Origin: Rhodanobacter sp. DHB23
Lineage (GTDB): Bacteria > Pseudomonadota > Gammaproteobacteria > Xanthomonadales > Rhodanobacteraceae
DNA: 64,000 bases
Direction of reading: 5' to 3'
Assembly: GCF_014842975.1 (NCBI RefSeq)
Contig: NZ_JACYXK010000019.1
Location: 1 to 64,000, forward strand
A model generated the notes under the pieces. It was not told the origin of the DNA. It worked only from the letters and a program-made list of their open reading frames with translations, and ran no database searches. How positions within the stretch are numbered: the first letter of the stretch is position 1; every line of letters begins with the position of its first letter. Positions 32,972 through 42,402 of this stretch are shown here, piece after piece. The position numbers and the translations under genes were made by a program.

Positions 32972-33421
32972 TCAGGGCTGCGTGGACTGGTCCGCGCCGC
33001 TGCCGTTGCGCCTCGCGTGTGCGCTGAGCTTGTCGAACGTGGCCTTGTCGATCGGGCGCACCGACTGGATCGGGCAGGAGGGCGGCTGCGTCGAGCGCAC
33101 CGACTCGCCGACCTCGCCGCAGATGCTGAAGGGAGCTGTCCCCCGGTTCGCGGGGCTGCTCTCGAACCGCAGGATGGGCGGCCCGTAGCCCAGCTGCGGG
33201 CAAGCGGCCCGCAGTTTCACCAGGAACCGGTTCGGGCCATTGCGCGTGGTGATCGTGCGCGGGTCCACCACGTGCCACTCGGTGATCCGATCGGTGCGCA
33301 GGCAGTCGGCGACCGGGCGCAGCGGCGCATAGGCGGGAGCGTGCGGTTTCGCCTGTGCGGATGCGGCGGTCGCGAGCGCCGTGAAGGACAACGCGAGCAG
33401 GCTGACGGTGACGGGCTTCAT
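32972..33421 (-). CDS. exported small protein, DUF6491-like
   Basis: 149 aa with a signal peptide (MKPVTVSLLALSFTALATAASA). The mature part (DCLRTDRITEWHVVDPRTITTRNGPNRFLVKL and a later C...FSICGEVGESV) has the conserved Cys/Asp pattern I associate with the DUF6491 family; the assignment is from memory. It has four cysteines likely to pair in the periplasm. Function unknown. Confidence 0.6.
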   Translation of the reverse strand: MKPVTVSLLALSFTALATAASAQAKPHAPAYAPLRPVADCLRTDRITEWHVVDPRTITTRNGPNRFLVKLRAACPQLGYGPPILRFESSPANRGTAPFSICGEVGESVRSTQPPSCPIQSVRPIDKATFDKLSAHARRNGSGADQSTQP

Positions 33422-33523
33422 GGTGCACCTCATCGCGGATGTTGGCGGTGATTATCGAGCACGGGTGTGGCGGCTGGCGTGAAGGACGCCATCCCCCGCA
33501 CGCGGGAGAGGGCGCCGGTGCGT

Positions 33524-35026
33524 TCAGTTCACCCCGTACAACGCCTTCACGTCGTGCAGCAAATCCGCCTGGCTGGACGGCCGCGCGTAGAACATGTGGC
33601 CGCCGGGATATTCCTTCACCTGCACGCGGGTGGGGTCGCCCATCGCGGGCATCTGGTCGACGATCAGCACCGAGGCCATGAACGGGCAGGAGAGGTCGTC
33701 CCAGCCGTGGGCGATCAGCACGCGCAGGCCGGGATCATTCGCCACTGCCTCGCGCAGTTGCGCCACCGAGCCGCTGTTGGCGTCGTCGTCGTCGTGCCAC
33801 AGCCGGCCCACGTCGTAGCTGAGTGCGCCGTAGCGGCCGTCGTACTTCCAGCCCACGGTCTGGGTGATGAAGTTGACCATCGCCGTGGTGGTGGGCGCGA
33901 TGATGCCGTTGAGGATGGGGTCGCCGGAGCGCTGGTGCGGCGCGTAGGGGAAAGGATCCCAGGCGGTGACGTTGGAGTCGTAGCGGCTGCCCAGCTTGCC
34001 CTCGGCGCGGTATACCTCGCGCAGGTAGGCCTGGGTTTCCAGCCGGCCGCCGGAGCGCTGCACGAACACCGGGTCGAGCCCGGTGAGCTCGCTGACCTTC
34101 TGGATCATCGCCTGCGTGGCGGCCGGGTTCGCGCGGCCCTGCATCAGCGTGCTGGCGTAGGTGGTGCGCGTGTAGTCGATGATGGACTGCATGGACTGCG
34201 CGTCGAGCTTGCCCTGGCGCTCCAGGTGCGCGGCGGCGATCGAGGGCAGGGTGAGCATCCACGGCAGCGGCGAGACATTCTCGTCGTCCGATGCTGCTGG
34301 ATCGAGATAGGGCGACAGCAGCACCACGCCGTTCATCGCCACGCCCAACTGGGTCTGCAGATAGTCGGTGATGCGCGGGCCGCGGAAGCCGCCGTAGCTC
34401 TCGCCCACCAGGTACTTGCGCGACTCCATGCGGCCGTTCTTGAGCAGCCAGTCGTAGATGATGCGCGAGAGGTAATGGATGTCGCTGTTGGTGCTGTAGA
34501 AATCCTTGGTGGCTTCCTTGTCGTCCACCAGCGCGCGACTGAAGCCGGTGCCTACCGGGTCGATGAACACCAGATCGGTGAAGCCCAGCCAGGTGCCGGG
34601 GTTGTCATGCAGCATGGCGGGGTCGGACGGGTTGTCGCCTTCCACGCCGAAGTTCACCTTCTTCGGGCCGATGGCGCCGAGGTTGAGGTACACCGAGGAG
34701 GCGCCCGGGCCGCCATTCAGCGCGAAGGTCACCGGGCGATTTTTGCCGGGCATGGTGTAGGCGGTGAACATCACTTGAGCGATCACCTTGCCCGTGTCGT
34801 CGCGCACAGGCAGCGAGCCCACGGTGGCGGTGTACGACAGCGTGCGGCCCCCCGCCGTGGTGGACTGCGACACGTGGGCGTCGGCGGGGAAGGGCGGCAA
34901 CTGGTAGCCGTCGCCGGTGCCCAGTGCTTCCGCCGCGGGCGATTTCTTGTCGGCGGCCAGTGCCGGGTGGTGGAAACCGGCCAGCAGCAGGGCTGCCAGC
35001 AAGCTCGTTTGCAGCGGCTTGCGCAC
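33524..35026 (-). CDS. serine carboxypeptidase-like S10 family protein
   Basis: 500 aa, GTG start with GAGGA seven bases upstream, and a signal peptide (SLLAALLLAGFHHPALA). Catalytic triad context: LVGESYGGFRGPRI (Ser), LIAHGWDDLSCPF (Asp) and YPGGHMFYARP (His), with the S10 substrate-binding FALNGGPGASSVYLNLG. It probably removes C-terminal residues from peptides in the periplasm. A short family-B-like hairpin lies just downstream (33488-33512). Confidence 0.9.
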   Translation of the reverse strand: MRKPLQTSLLAALLLAGFHHPALAADKKSPAAEALGTGDGYQLPPFPADAHVSQSTTAGGRTLSYTATVGSLPVRDDTGKVIAQVMFTAYTMPGKNRPVTFALNGGPGASSVYLNLGAIGPKKVNFGVEGDNPSDPAMLHDNPGTWLGFTDLVFIDPVGTGFSRALVDDKEATKDFYSTNSDIHYLSRIIYDWLLKNGRMESRKYLVGESYGGFRGPRITDYLQTQLGVAMNGVVLLSPYLDPAASDDENVSPLPWMLTLPSIAAAHLERQGKLDAQSMQSIIDYTRTTYASTLMQGRANPAATQAMIQKVSELTGLDPVFVQRSGGRLETQAYLREVYRAEGKLGSRYDSNVTAWDPFPYAPHQRSGDPILNGIIAPTTTAMVNFITQTVGWKYDGRYGALSYDVGRLWHDDDDANSGSVAQLREAVANDPGLRVLIAHGWDDLSCPFMASVLIVDQMPAMGDPTRVQVKEYPGGHMFYARPSSQADLLHDVKALYGVN

Positions 35027-35144
35027 GGATGTGTCCTCGCGTGGGAAAACCCAAGCCTAGCGAGCTGCGGTGTGGCGCAACTGTGCCTGATGGCATGGAT
35101 GGCAGGGCCAGCGGTCGCGTTGTCTTCTGTGGACGGGCTCCGAA

Positions 35145-35205
35145 GTGGTGCCGATGAGCGTGCGATGATCTTGCGGCGTAACCGTGCCATGCTTGCGCGG
35201 GTGAG
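35145..35205 (+). pseudogene. possible relic of borosin-type methyltransferase 3' end
   Basis: The stretch ending CCGTGCCATGCTTGCGCGG matches, with many changes, the conserved 3' part of the methyltransferase gene (40018-40070) and the clearer relic at 42504-42580, and it lies at the equivalent place upstream of the first cyclase gene. The match is short, so the call is tentative. Confidence 0.35.
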
Positions 35206-35282
35206 GAGGCGGGCAACGGATGGCTGCTGCGGCCGGAGGCCGGGTGTTGCATGTCGTTGCACGGGTTTGCAGGGGAAAGGGC

Positions 35283-37052
35283 ATGTCTTGGGTATTCGGC
35301 AGCATCGGAAGGCGGCTCGCCTGGGTGGGCCTCGCCGGTTGCCTGTGCTGGCGGGCCGGCCTTGCCGCCACGCCCGTGGCCGACCCGGATGCCCTGATCA
35401 GGCAGATCTATGCCCTGCAGGTCACGGATCATGCGCGGTCCTTGCAGGTATTGGCCCAGCTCGACCAACTGGCGGCCAGCCTCACGCCCGCCCAGCAATG
35501 GCAGATGCGCTACCTCGACGCCTGGGAGGCCATGTACCAGGGCGACTACGCCAGGTCGGAAGCCATGCTCGACGATGTCATCGAGCGCTCCGGCAACCCG
35601 CACCTGGCGAATCATGCTTCTGCCGTGCTGCTGAGCCAGCTCGGGGCCGCCAGGCATTACACCGAGGCGTTCGAGCTGGCCAACCGTATCGCGGCGCGCT
35701 TGCCGCAGGTCACGGATGCCAAGGAACGCCGCCTGCTGCTGTCCACCCTGTCGCAGGTGATGGGGTCCGCCGGCCAGACCGACCTGGCCGTGCACTACGC
35801 ACGCATGTCGATGGCGACCGTTCCTGCCGGCGAGGACCAGTGCTACCCCACGTCGATCCTGGTCGAGGTGCTTTACTACGGCAAGCGGCTCAAATCCGAA
35901 AGCCCGGAGCTGCAGCAGGGTTTCGAGGCATGCCCGGCGGACAAGGTGTCGCTGTACAACACCAATCTGCACCTCATACTCGTCGACCTGCTGCTGCAGG
36001 AAGGGCAGCCGCGCAAGGCGCTGGCCCTGCTCGACCGGATCCAGCGCAGCGTCGATGCCAACGGCTATGTTCCGGCCCGGTTGTCGGCCCTGGTGGACAG
36101 GGCATCGGCCATGGCTGCCCTGGGCGACGATGGCGCCGCCAGGCGGATGGCGCTGGCGGTCGCCGCCAACGGGAAATCGGGCGACATTGATGCATGGCTG
36201 AAAGAGGCCTACGAGGTGCTCTACCACGTCGAGAAGAGGCAGGGGAATGCCTCTGCCGCGCTCGGTTACTACGAGAAGTTCGCCGCGCTGGACAAGGCCT
36301 ACCTCGACGACATCCACGCGCGTGCGTTGGCCTATGAAGCAGTGCAGCAGCACATGCTGGCGCAGAAGCTGGAGACGGAAAGGCTGGGCAAGCAGAACAC
36401 CGACCTGCGTGCGCAGCGGCAACTGGATGCCAAGACGGCCGAAGCCAACCGGCTCTATCTCGCGCTGCTGCTCATGGCGCTGGGCTTCGGCGCCCTGGCG
36501 ATGTTCCGGCTCAAGCGCTCGCAGCTGCGCTTCAAGCGCTTGTCGCACCTCGATGGCCTGACCGCTATCTACAACCGCCAGCACTTCATGGGCGAGGCCG
36601 GGCGCGCGCTGCACCAACTGGAGAAGCGGAAGGGTATGGCCTGCGTGGCCATCATCGACCTCGACCACTTCAAGAGCATCAACGATACCTATGGCCATGC
36701 CATGGGCGACGAGGTGCTGCGCCGCGTGGTCGCAGCCTGCAAGCAGCACCTGCGCGGCGTCGACCTGTTCGGTCGCCTCGGTGGCGAGGAGTTCGGCATC
36801 CTGCTGGTGGATTGCTCGCGCGAGCAGGGCATGGCGATTGCAGAACGCATCCGCGCGGCCATCGAGGCCACAGTGGCGGAGCGTGACGGCGTGGTGGTGA
36901 CGGTGTCCACCAGCATCGGCCTGGCCTTCACCGACAGCATCGGCCACGACCTGCATCGCCTGTGCACCGAGGCCGATGCCGCGCTGTACCGCGCCAAGCA
37001 TGACGGGCGCAATCGCGTGATGACCGGTGCCGGGTATTTCGTGACGGCCTGA
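35283..37052 (+). CDS. membrane diguanylate cyclase with helical-repeat sensor, copy 1
   Basis: 589 aa. ATG at 35283 with GGGGAAAGGG upstream. Signal-like N-terminus (about 1-29), then a periplasmic all-helical region of TPR-like repeats (30-370; WEAMYQGDYARSEAMLDDVI and similar). A charged coiled coil (about 345-385), a membrane helix (about 391-410) and a cytoplasmic GGDEF domain follow. Active-site GGEEF at 500-504 and inhibitory I-site RGVD at 491-494 are both intact, so it should make c-di-GMP with product inhibition. First of five tandem paralogues. The N-terminal region is the most divergent. No intact small precursor-like gene precedes this copy. Confidence 0.9.
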   Translation: MSWVFGSIGRRLAWVGLAGCLCWRAGLAATPVADPDALIRQIYALQVTDHARSLQVLAQLDQLAASLTPAQQWQMRYLDAWEAMYQGDYARSEAMLDDVIERSGNPHLANHASAVLLSQLGAARHYTEAFELANRIAARLPQVTDAKERRLLLSTLSQVMGSAGQTDLAVHYARMSMATVPAGEDQCYPTSILVEVLYYGKRLKSESPELQQGFEACPADKVSLYNTNLHLILVDLLLQEGQPRKALALLDRIQRSVDANGYVPARLSALVDRASAMAALGDDGAARRMALAVAANGKSGDIDAWLKEAYEVLYHVEKRQGNASAALGYYEKFAALDKAYLDDIHARALAYEAVQQHMLAQKLETERLGKQNTDLRAQRQLDAKTAEANRLYLALLLMALGFGALAMFRLKRSQLRFKRLSHLDGLTAIYNRQHFMGEAGRALHQLEKRKGMACVAIIDLDHFKSINDTYGHAMGDEVLRRVVAACKQHLRGVDLFGRLGGEEFGILLVDCSREQGMAIAERIRAAIEATVAERDGVVVTVSTSIGLAFTDSIGHDLHRLCTEADAALYRAKHDGRNRVMTGAGYFVTA

Positions 37053-37099
37053 CCCGTGCCCCGAGATGCCGGAGTTCACCCTTCCGCAGGCGGTCGGTG

Positions 37100-37195
37100 A
37101 AGATGCTTCGCGCCAGCTCGCCGAAGCGCCTCGGGACTCGGGGAAGCCGTGTTGCTGCCCGCCGTGACCTTGTCGCCGAACCATGCCATGCTGGA
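37100..37195 (+). pseudogene. relic of borosin-type methyltransferase 3' end
   Basis: TTGCTGCCCGCCGTGACCTTG and AACCATGCCATGCTGGA here are near-identical to the last 100 bp of the intact methyltransferase gene at 40012-40070, encoding LPAVTL..NHAMLE in the same frame. Upstream bases still align to CGCGAGCTGGCCGAGG. The remainder of the gene is absent. Confidence 0.7.
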
Positions 37196-37350
37196 GTGGA
37201 CTCAGGTGAGCGTCGGACTCACGGAAGCGATGGTCCCGGGGGATGGCATGCCGTCGAGCAAGGAACGGGGGCTCCAGCAGGCAACGCAAGTACTGGACAG
37301 GCGCCAGACAATGAGGGTGGCAACGAAGACGAACGTGACCTCCCCGGACC
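37196..37350 (+). pseudogene. decayed borosin-precursor-like gene
   Basis: An open frame fused to the methyltransferase relic reads QVSVGLTEAMVPGDGMPSSKERGLQQATQ. This aligns with QASAGLTTAVALGDGVSLRHELGLPQ of the intact small gene at 40183-40491 and its paralogues. The conserved start (MTDTIELLEAIGSDASLRYA) is missing, and the acidic tail is out of frame (DNA still reads GAAGACGAACG). It occupies the expected position upstream of the second cyclase gene. Confidence 0.7.
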
Positions 37351-37433
37351 GGGGCATTGCCGACCCGGTGCGTCGCCATCGCCTCCACCCGCCAGGAAAT
37401 CCGATCGGGCCGAAGCCCGGCAGGTGAAGTCGC

Positions 37434-39203
37434 ATGCTCTGGCGACCGGGCAGTACGGGACGATGGTTTGCAGGCGCGGCTTTCGCAGGCAGCCTGTGCC
37501 TGCAGGCGGCGCATGCCGCCACTGCCATCGCCGATCCGGACACCTTGCTCAAACAGACCTGGGACCTGCAGGTCACGGATCACCCGCGTTCCCTGCAATT
37601 GCTGGCCCAGCTCAATCGGAGCGCTGCCAGCCTGACTCCGGATCAACAATGGCACCTGCGCCTCATGAACGCGTGGGAAGCCAAGTACGAGGGTGACTAC
37701 GGCAGGTCGGAGGCGCTGTTCAAGGACATCGCCCTGCACTCCGGCGATCCGAAGCTGGCGGATCGCGCCTCCGCCATGCTGCTGAGCCAGTACGGAGCCA
37801 CCCGGCGCTACGTCGATGCGTTCGACCTGGCAAACCGTCTCACGGCAAGGCTGCCGCAGGTCGCGGACGCGAAGGTCCGCTATGCGTTGCTGCTGAACCT
37901 GTCGCAGGCGATGGGTCTGGCCGGCCAGACGAACCTGGCCGTACGTTATGCACACATGGCGATGGATGCCGACCATGCCGCGGAAAGCCGTTGTTATGCC
38001 GCCGGCATCCTGGTGGATGTGCTCTTCAGCGGCCACAGGCTGAAACCCGACAGCCCGGAATTGCAGCAGGCATTCGAGGCCTGTCCGCTGGCCACGGAGC
38101 CGCTCTTCAATACGGGCATTGCCCTCGACCTGGCCGACCTGTATGCGCATGAAGGACAGCCGCGCAAGGCATTGACCCTGCTCGACGAGCTCCAGCCACG
38201 CGTGGACGCCGCTGGTGAGGCCTCCAGCAAGCTGGGCGTGCTGGAAACCCGGGCATGGGCGCTGGCCGCCCTGGGGGACGGCGATGCCGCCCGGAAGGCG
38301 GCGCTTGCGGTCATCGCGGCAGCAGCCTCAAGCGGTTTCGACCTGTCGCTGAAAGACGCCTACCAGGTGCTCTACCGCATCGAGAAAGAGCAAGGGAACG
38401 CCGCCGCCGCGCTCGGTTACTACGAGAAGTTCGCGGCGCTGGACAAGGCCTACCTCGATGACATCAACGCACGCACGCTGGCCTACGAAACGATGCAGCA
38501 GCACGTGCTGATGCAGAAGCTGGAGACGGAAAAGCTGAGCAAGCAGAACGCCGGCCTGCGTGCGCAGCGGAAGCTGGATGCCAAGTCGGCCGAAGCCATC
38601 CGGCTTTACTTCGTGCTGCTGTTCATGGCACTGGGCTTCGGCGCCCTGGCGATGTACCGGCTCAAGCGTTCGCAGCTGGGCTTCAAGCGCCTGTCGCACT
38701 TCGATGGCCTGACCGCCATCTACAACCGACAGCACTTCATGGGCGAAGCCGGGCGCGTGTTGCACCAGCTGGAGAAACGGAAGGGCGCGGCCTGCCTGGC
38801 CATCATCGACCTCGATCACTTCAAGCACGTCAACGACACCCATGGGCATGCCATGGGCGACGAGGTGCTGCGCCGCGTGGTCGGCGCCTGCAAGGAGCAC
38901 CTGCGCAGCGCCGACCTGTTCGGCCGCCTCGGCGGCGAGGAGTTCGGCATCCTGCTGGCGGATTGCTCGCGTGAACAGGGCATGGCGATTGCCGAACGCA
39001 TGCGCGCCGCCATCGAAGCCACCGCGGTGGAACTCGACGGCGCGGTGGCGGCGGTGTCCACCAGCATCGGCCTGGCCTTCACCGACAGCATCGGCCACGA
39101 CCTGCATCGCCTGTGCACCGAGGCCGATGCCGCGCTGTACCGCGCCAAGCACGACGGGCGGAACCGGGTGATGACTGGCGCCGGGTGTCTGGTGACGGCC
39201 TGA
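37434..39203 (+). CDS. membrane diguanylate cyclase with helical-repeat sensor, copy 2
   Basis: 589 aa, ATG with AGGTGAA upstream. Same architecture as copy 1: signal-like N-terminus, helical-repeat periplasmic region (LTPDQQWHLRLMNAWEAKYEGDYGRSEALF), coiled coil, membrane helix (LLFMALGFGALAMYRL) and GGDEF domain with GGEEF and I-site RSAD. The C-terminus (YRAKHDGRNRVMTGAG) groups it with copy 1 and not with copies 3-5. It is preceded by relics of both the methyltransferase and precursor genes, so its module has lost those partners. Confidence 0.9.
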   Translation: MLWRPGSTGRWFAGAAFAGSLCLQAAHAATAIADPDTLLKQTWDLQVTDHPRSLQLLAQLNRSAASLTPDQQWHLRLMNAWEAKYEGDYGRSEALFKDIALHSGDPKLADRASAMLLSQYGATRRYVDAFDLANRLTARLPQVADAKVRYALLLNLSQAMGLAGQTNLAVRYAHMAMDADHAAESRCYAAGILVDVLFSGHRLKPDSPELQQAFEACPLATEPLFNTGIALDLADLYAHEGQPRKALTLLDELQPRVDAAGEASSKLGVLETRAWALAALGDGDAARKAALAVIAAAASSGFDLSLKDAYQVLYRIEKEQGNAAAALGYYEKFAALDKAYLDDINARTLAYETMQQHVLMQKLETEKLSKQNAGLRAQRKLDAKSAEAIRLYFVLLFMALGFGALAMYRLKRSQLGFKRLSHFDGLTAIYNRQHFMGEAGRVLHQLEKRKGAACLAIIDLDHFKHVNDTHGHAMGDEVLRRVVGACKEHLRSADLFGRLGGEEFGILLADCSREQGMAIAERMRAAIEATAVELDGAVAAVSTSIGLAFTDSIGHDLHRLCTEADAALYRAKHDGRNRVMTGAGCLVTA

Positions 39204-39280
39204 TGCGCCAGCTGCGATGGCGGGGCGTGCTCCCTGCGCCTCCTGCAAGCAGGGGACGGGAAGTTCGCTAAGATCGCCGG

Positions 39281-40117
39281 ATGAACAACGCCATTCTCTC
39301 TTCCTTGAGCGTTCCCGGCCGCGGCCGCCTGGCCTGCGTGGGCCTGGGCATGACGCTGGGCTCCCATCTCACCCCGCTGGCGCGCAGCCACATCGTGCAG
39401 GCGGACGTGGTGTTCGCCGCGCTCTCCGACGCCATCGCGGAAGAATGGCTCAAGCGCCTGCACCCGGACGTGCGCAGCCTGCAGCCCTACTATGCCGAGG
39501 GCAAGCCGCGCATGAAGACCTACCGCGAATGGGTGGCGTTGATGATGGACGAGCTGCGCGCCGGCAAGCGGGTCTGCGGCGTGTTCTACGGCCATCCCGG
39601 CATCTTCGCGTGGTCGCCGCACAAGGTCATCGAGCAGGCCCGTGCGGAAGGCTACGAGGCGCACATGGAGCCGGGCATCTCCGCCGAGGACTGCCTGTAC
39701 GCCGACCTCGGCTTCGATCCCGGCCGCTACGGCTGCCAGCACTTCGAGGCCAGCCAGCTGCTGTACTGCGAGCGGCGCATCGATCCCGCCGGTTACCTGG
39801 TGCTGTGGCAGGTGGGGGTGGTCGGCAACCGCTCGGTGGGGCGTTTCGACACCGGGCCGGCCTACCGTGCACTGTTGGTGGAGCGGCTGGGACAGGATTA
39901 CCCGCTGGACCATGAAGTCATCGTCTACCGCGGCGCCACGCTGCCCATCGAGCGGCCGCGCATCCAGCGCATCACCTTGCGCGAGCTGGCCGAGGTGCCG
40001 CTGACCGCCGAGGAAACCGTGGTGCTGCCGCCCGCCGTGACCTTGCAGCCGAACCATGCCATGCTGGAACGATTGCAGGCGCTGGATGCAAGGGAAAAGC
40101 AGGGCGCCGTGGCCTGA
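39281..40117 (+). CDS. tetrapyrrole-methylase-fold methyltransferase, split-borosin (SonM-like) type
   Basis: 278 aa. The N-terminal SAM fold has RLACVGLGMTLGSHLTPLAR and VCGVFYGHPGIFAWSPHK (YGHPG at 103-107). The segments MEPGISAEDCLYADLGFDPG, HFEASQLLYC, VLWQVGVVG, YPLDHEVIVYRGATLPIERPRI and LPPAVTLQPNHAML agree almost block for block with what I recall of SonM, the alpha-N-methyltransferase of the Shewanella split borosin. Tyr70/Tyr71, Arg77 and Tyr81 lie where borosin enzymes carry their catalytic Tyr-Arg-Tyr set. It lacks the fused peptide of fungal OphMA, so substrates are separate. A precursor-like gene starts 66 bp downstream. A cobalamin-pathway role is unlikely with no cob genes nearby. 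Confidence 0.8.
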   Translation: MNNAILSSLSVPGRGRLACVGLGMTLGSHLTPLARSHIVQADVVFAALSDAIAEEWLKRLHPDVRSLQPYYAEGKPRMKTYREWVALMMDELRAGKRVCGVFYGHPGIFAWSPHKVIEQARAEGYEAHMEPGISAEDCLYADLGFDPGRYGCQHFEASQLLYCERRIDPAGYLVLWQVGVVGNRSVGRFDTGPAYRALLVERLGQDYPLDHEVIVYRGATLPIERPRIQRITLRELAEVPLTAEETVVLPPAVTLQPNHAMLERLQALDAREKQGAVA

Positions 40118-40182
40118 AGCGAAGCGGTGCGGCACGCCGATGCCGCTTGAGTATGTGGAAACAGGGTGCTGGGGGGGAACAT

Positions 40183-40491
40183 ATGACCGATACGATCGAA
40201 TTGCTGGAAGCCATCGGCAGCGACGCATCGCTGCGCTATGCGCAGACCGACGAGTTGATGGGCGTGCTGGAAGAGGCGCGGGCGAGTGCTGGACTCACGA
40301 CAGCGGTTGCATTGGGCGATGGGGTGTCGTTGCGCCACGAACTGGGTCTTCCGCAAATGTCGGAAACGCCTCAAATGAATTCGCCCGGCCACGGGGACGA
40401 AGAGGAAGAAGAAACCGACGCACCCCAACCAGTGCCGTCCCAACCCGATCGCGCGCTCTCCCCCCTTGCCGGGCAAGTCCTCGCGCGCTGA
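40183..40491 (+). CDS. borosin-precursor-like small protein, copy A
   Basis: 102 aa, ATG with GGGGGGGAAC upstream. The conserved first ~55 residues (MTDTIELLEAIGSDASLRYA ... AVALGDGVSLRHELGL) are predicted helical. They share the ..LLxxIGxDAxL...AVxxGDxxxLxxxLG pattern with the borosin-binding domain of split-borosin precursors such as SonA. The rest is a low-complexity tail: TPQMNSPGHGDEEEEETDAPQPVPSQPD, ending ALSPLAGQVLAR, unlike the RDSSH ends of copies B and C. Candidate substrate of the methyltransferase 66 bp upstream; the cyclase gene starts 14 bp downstream. Confidence 0.7.
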   Translation: MTDTIELLEAIGSDASLRYAQTDELMGVLEEARASAGLTTAVALGDGVSLRHELGLPQMSETPQMNSPGHGDEEEEETDAPQPVPSQPDRALSPLAGQVLAR

Positions 40492-40505
40492 GGGAGAAGG
40501 GTGTA

Positions 40506-42278
40506 GTGGCGCTCCGTTGGCCGAACAACCTGCGGAAATGGGTCGTATGGGTGGGCTTCGCCGGCTGCCTGTGCTGGCGGGCTGGTCTGGCCGCCACGCC
40601 CATTGCCGACTTGGATGCCTATCTCGAGCAGACCCAGACTCTGGCAACCACGGATCATCCGCTCTTCCTGCAACGATTGGCGTTACTCAACCGGGAGGCA
40701 TCCAAGCTGACGCCGGATCAGATGTGGCACCTGCGGTACTCGAACGCGTGGGAGGCCATGTATGAAAGCGACTATGCCAAGTCGGAAGTGCTGTTTCAGG
40801 ACATTATCCAGCACTCCGGCAATCCCGCCTTGGCCGACCGTGCGTCCGCCATGCTGCTCAGCCAGCTCGGGATCACCAGGCAATACACGGAGGCGTTCGA
40901 GCTGGCTGGTCGCGTCGCGGCACATTTGCCGCAGGTCAGGGATGCGAAGGTTCGCTTGCCGCTGCTGCTGAACTTGTCAGTGGCGCTGGGTTTGGCCGGC
41001 CAGACCGACTTGGCCGTGCACTACGCGCGCATGGCGATGGCTACTGTCCCTGCCGGAGATAGTCCGTGCTACGCCGCGTCAGCTCTGGTCGAGGCGCTCT
41101 TCAGCGGTCATCGACTCAAGTCTGACACCCCGGAGCTGCAACAGGCCTTCGATGCCTGTCCGGCGACCACTGAGCCAGTGTTCAACGTGAGTCTGTGGCT
41201 CAGGCTCACCGACCTGTATGTACAGGAAGGGCAGCCGCGCAAGGCACTGGCCCTGCTCGACCGAATCGCGCCCGAACTCGAGGTCAACGGCTATTTGGCC
41301 TACAAACTGGCGGCACTGCTGGAAAAGGCGAAGGCACTGGCTGCCGTGGGCGAAGACGATGCGGCCAGAAAGGCCGCCCTGGCTGCCATCGCCGCAGGGC
41401 CATCGGGTGATTCGGGCGACTGGTTGAAAGAGGCCTATGAGGTGCTGTACCGCATCGAAAAGAAGCAGGGAAACACCGCCGCCGCACTCGACTATCACGA
41501 GAAGTTCGCCGCGCTGGACAAGGCCTACCTCGACGACATCCACGCGCGTGCGCTGGCCTACGAAGCGGTGCAGCAACACGTGCTGGCACAGAAGCTGGAG
41601 ACCGAAAAGCTGAGCGAGCAGAACGCCGGGTTGCGCGCGCGGCAGAGGCTGGACGCCAAGACGGCCGAAGCCAACCGGCTCTACCTCGTGCTGCTGCTCA
41701 TGGCGCTGGGTTTCGGTGCCCTGGCGATGTTCCGGCTCAAGCGCTCGCAGCTGCGCTTCAAGCACTTGTCGCACCTCGATGGCCTGACCGCCATCTACAA
41801 CCGCCAGCACTTCATGGGTGAGGCCGGGCGCGTGTTGCACCAGCTGGAGAAGCGGAAGGGCGTGGCCTGCGTGGCCATCATCGACCTCGACCACTTCAAG
41901 AGCATCAACGATACCCATGGTCATGCCATGGGCGACGAGGTGCTGCACCGCGTGGTCGATGCCTGCAAGCAGCACCTGCGTCCCGTCGACCTGTTCGGCC
42001 GCCTCGGCGGCGAGGAGTTCGGCATCCTGCTGGTGGATTGCTCGCGCGAGCAGGGCATGGCGATCGCCGAACGGATCCGCGCGGCCATCGAAGCCACTTC
42101 AGTGGAACTCGACAGCGTGGTCGTGACGGTATCCACCAGCATCGGCCTCGCCTTCACCGACGCCGCCGGTCACGACCTGCGCCGTCTGTGCACCGAGGCC
42201 GATGCCGCGCTGTACGGCGCCAAGCGCGGTGGTCGCAACCGCGTGATGGCTGGCGCTGAAGGCCTCGCAGTGGCCTGA
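40506..42278 (+). CDS. membrane diguanylate cyclase with helical-repeat sensor, copy 3
   Basis: 590 aa from the GTG at 40506, with GGGAGAAGGG upstream; the signal-like region WVVWVGFAGCLCWRAGLAA follows at once. Helical repeats (WHLRYSNAWEAMYESDYAKSEVLFQ), coiled coil, membrane helix of the copy-1/2 type (MALGFGALAMFRLKRSQ), GGDEF domain with GGEEF and I-site RPVD, and a C-terminus of the copy-4/5 type (YGAKRGGRNRVMAG). It is therefore a mosaic between the two subgroups. The only copy still next to an intact methyltransferase gene: methyltransferase, precursor A and this gene form one apparent operon. Confidence 0.9.
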   Translation: MALRWPNNLRKWVVWVGFAGCLCWRAGLAATPIADLDAYLEQTQTLATTDHPLFLQRLALLNREASKLTPDQMWHLRYSNAWEAMYESDYAKSEVLFQDIIQHSGNPALADRASAMLLSQLGITRQYTEAFELAGRVAAHLPQVRDAKVRLPLLLNLSVALGLAGQTDLAVHYARMAMATVPAGDSPCYAASALVEALFSGHRLKSDTPELQQAFDACPATTEPVFNVSLWLRLTDLYVQEGQPRKALALLDRIAPELEVNGYLAYKLAALLEKAKALAAVGEDDAARKAALAAIAAGPSGDSGDWLKEAYEVLYRIEKKQGNTAAALDYHEKFAALDKAYLDDIHARALAYEAVQQHVLAQKLETEKLSEQNAGLRARQRLDAKTAEANRLYLVLLLMALGFGALAMFRLKRSQLRFKHLSHLDGLTAIYNRQHFMGEAGRVLHQLEKRKGVACVAIIDLDHFKSINDTHGHAMGDEVLHRVVDACKQHLRPVDLFGRLGGEEFGILLVDCSREQGMAIAERIRAAIEATSVELDSVVVTVSTSIGLAFTDAAGHDLRRLCTEADAALYGAKRGGRNRVMAGAEGLAVA

Positions 42279-42402
42279 TGCATGGAGTGGGCTGGAGGGC
42301 ATGCCCATTCCCAGTCTCTTTCAGGTGGCGAAGGGACAGTTGGCTGAGACCGTCGTGGGCCCCGGTCTTGCGGGGTGTTCCGACACTGCGACGGCCTGGC
42401 GT

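Noticed and set aside
37149-37427. 92-codon frame starting GTG
   Set aside because: It is a chance fusion of methyltransferase and precursor relics, lacking the conserved precursor start, so it is listed as pseudogene pieces.
34605-38150. 1181-codon minus-strand open frame under the cyclase genes
   Set aside because: Antisense shadow of real cyclase genes; no recognisable domain and it crosses several genes on the other strand.
39281-40117. Methyltransferase as a cobalamin or siroheme enzyme
   Set aside because: The fold is shared, but no cob, cbi or hem gene is near and the C-terminal blocks follow borosin enzymes.
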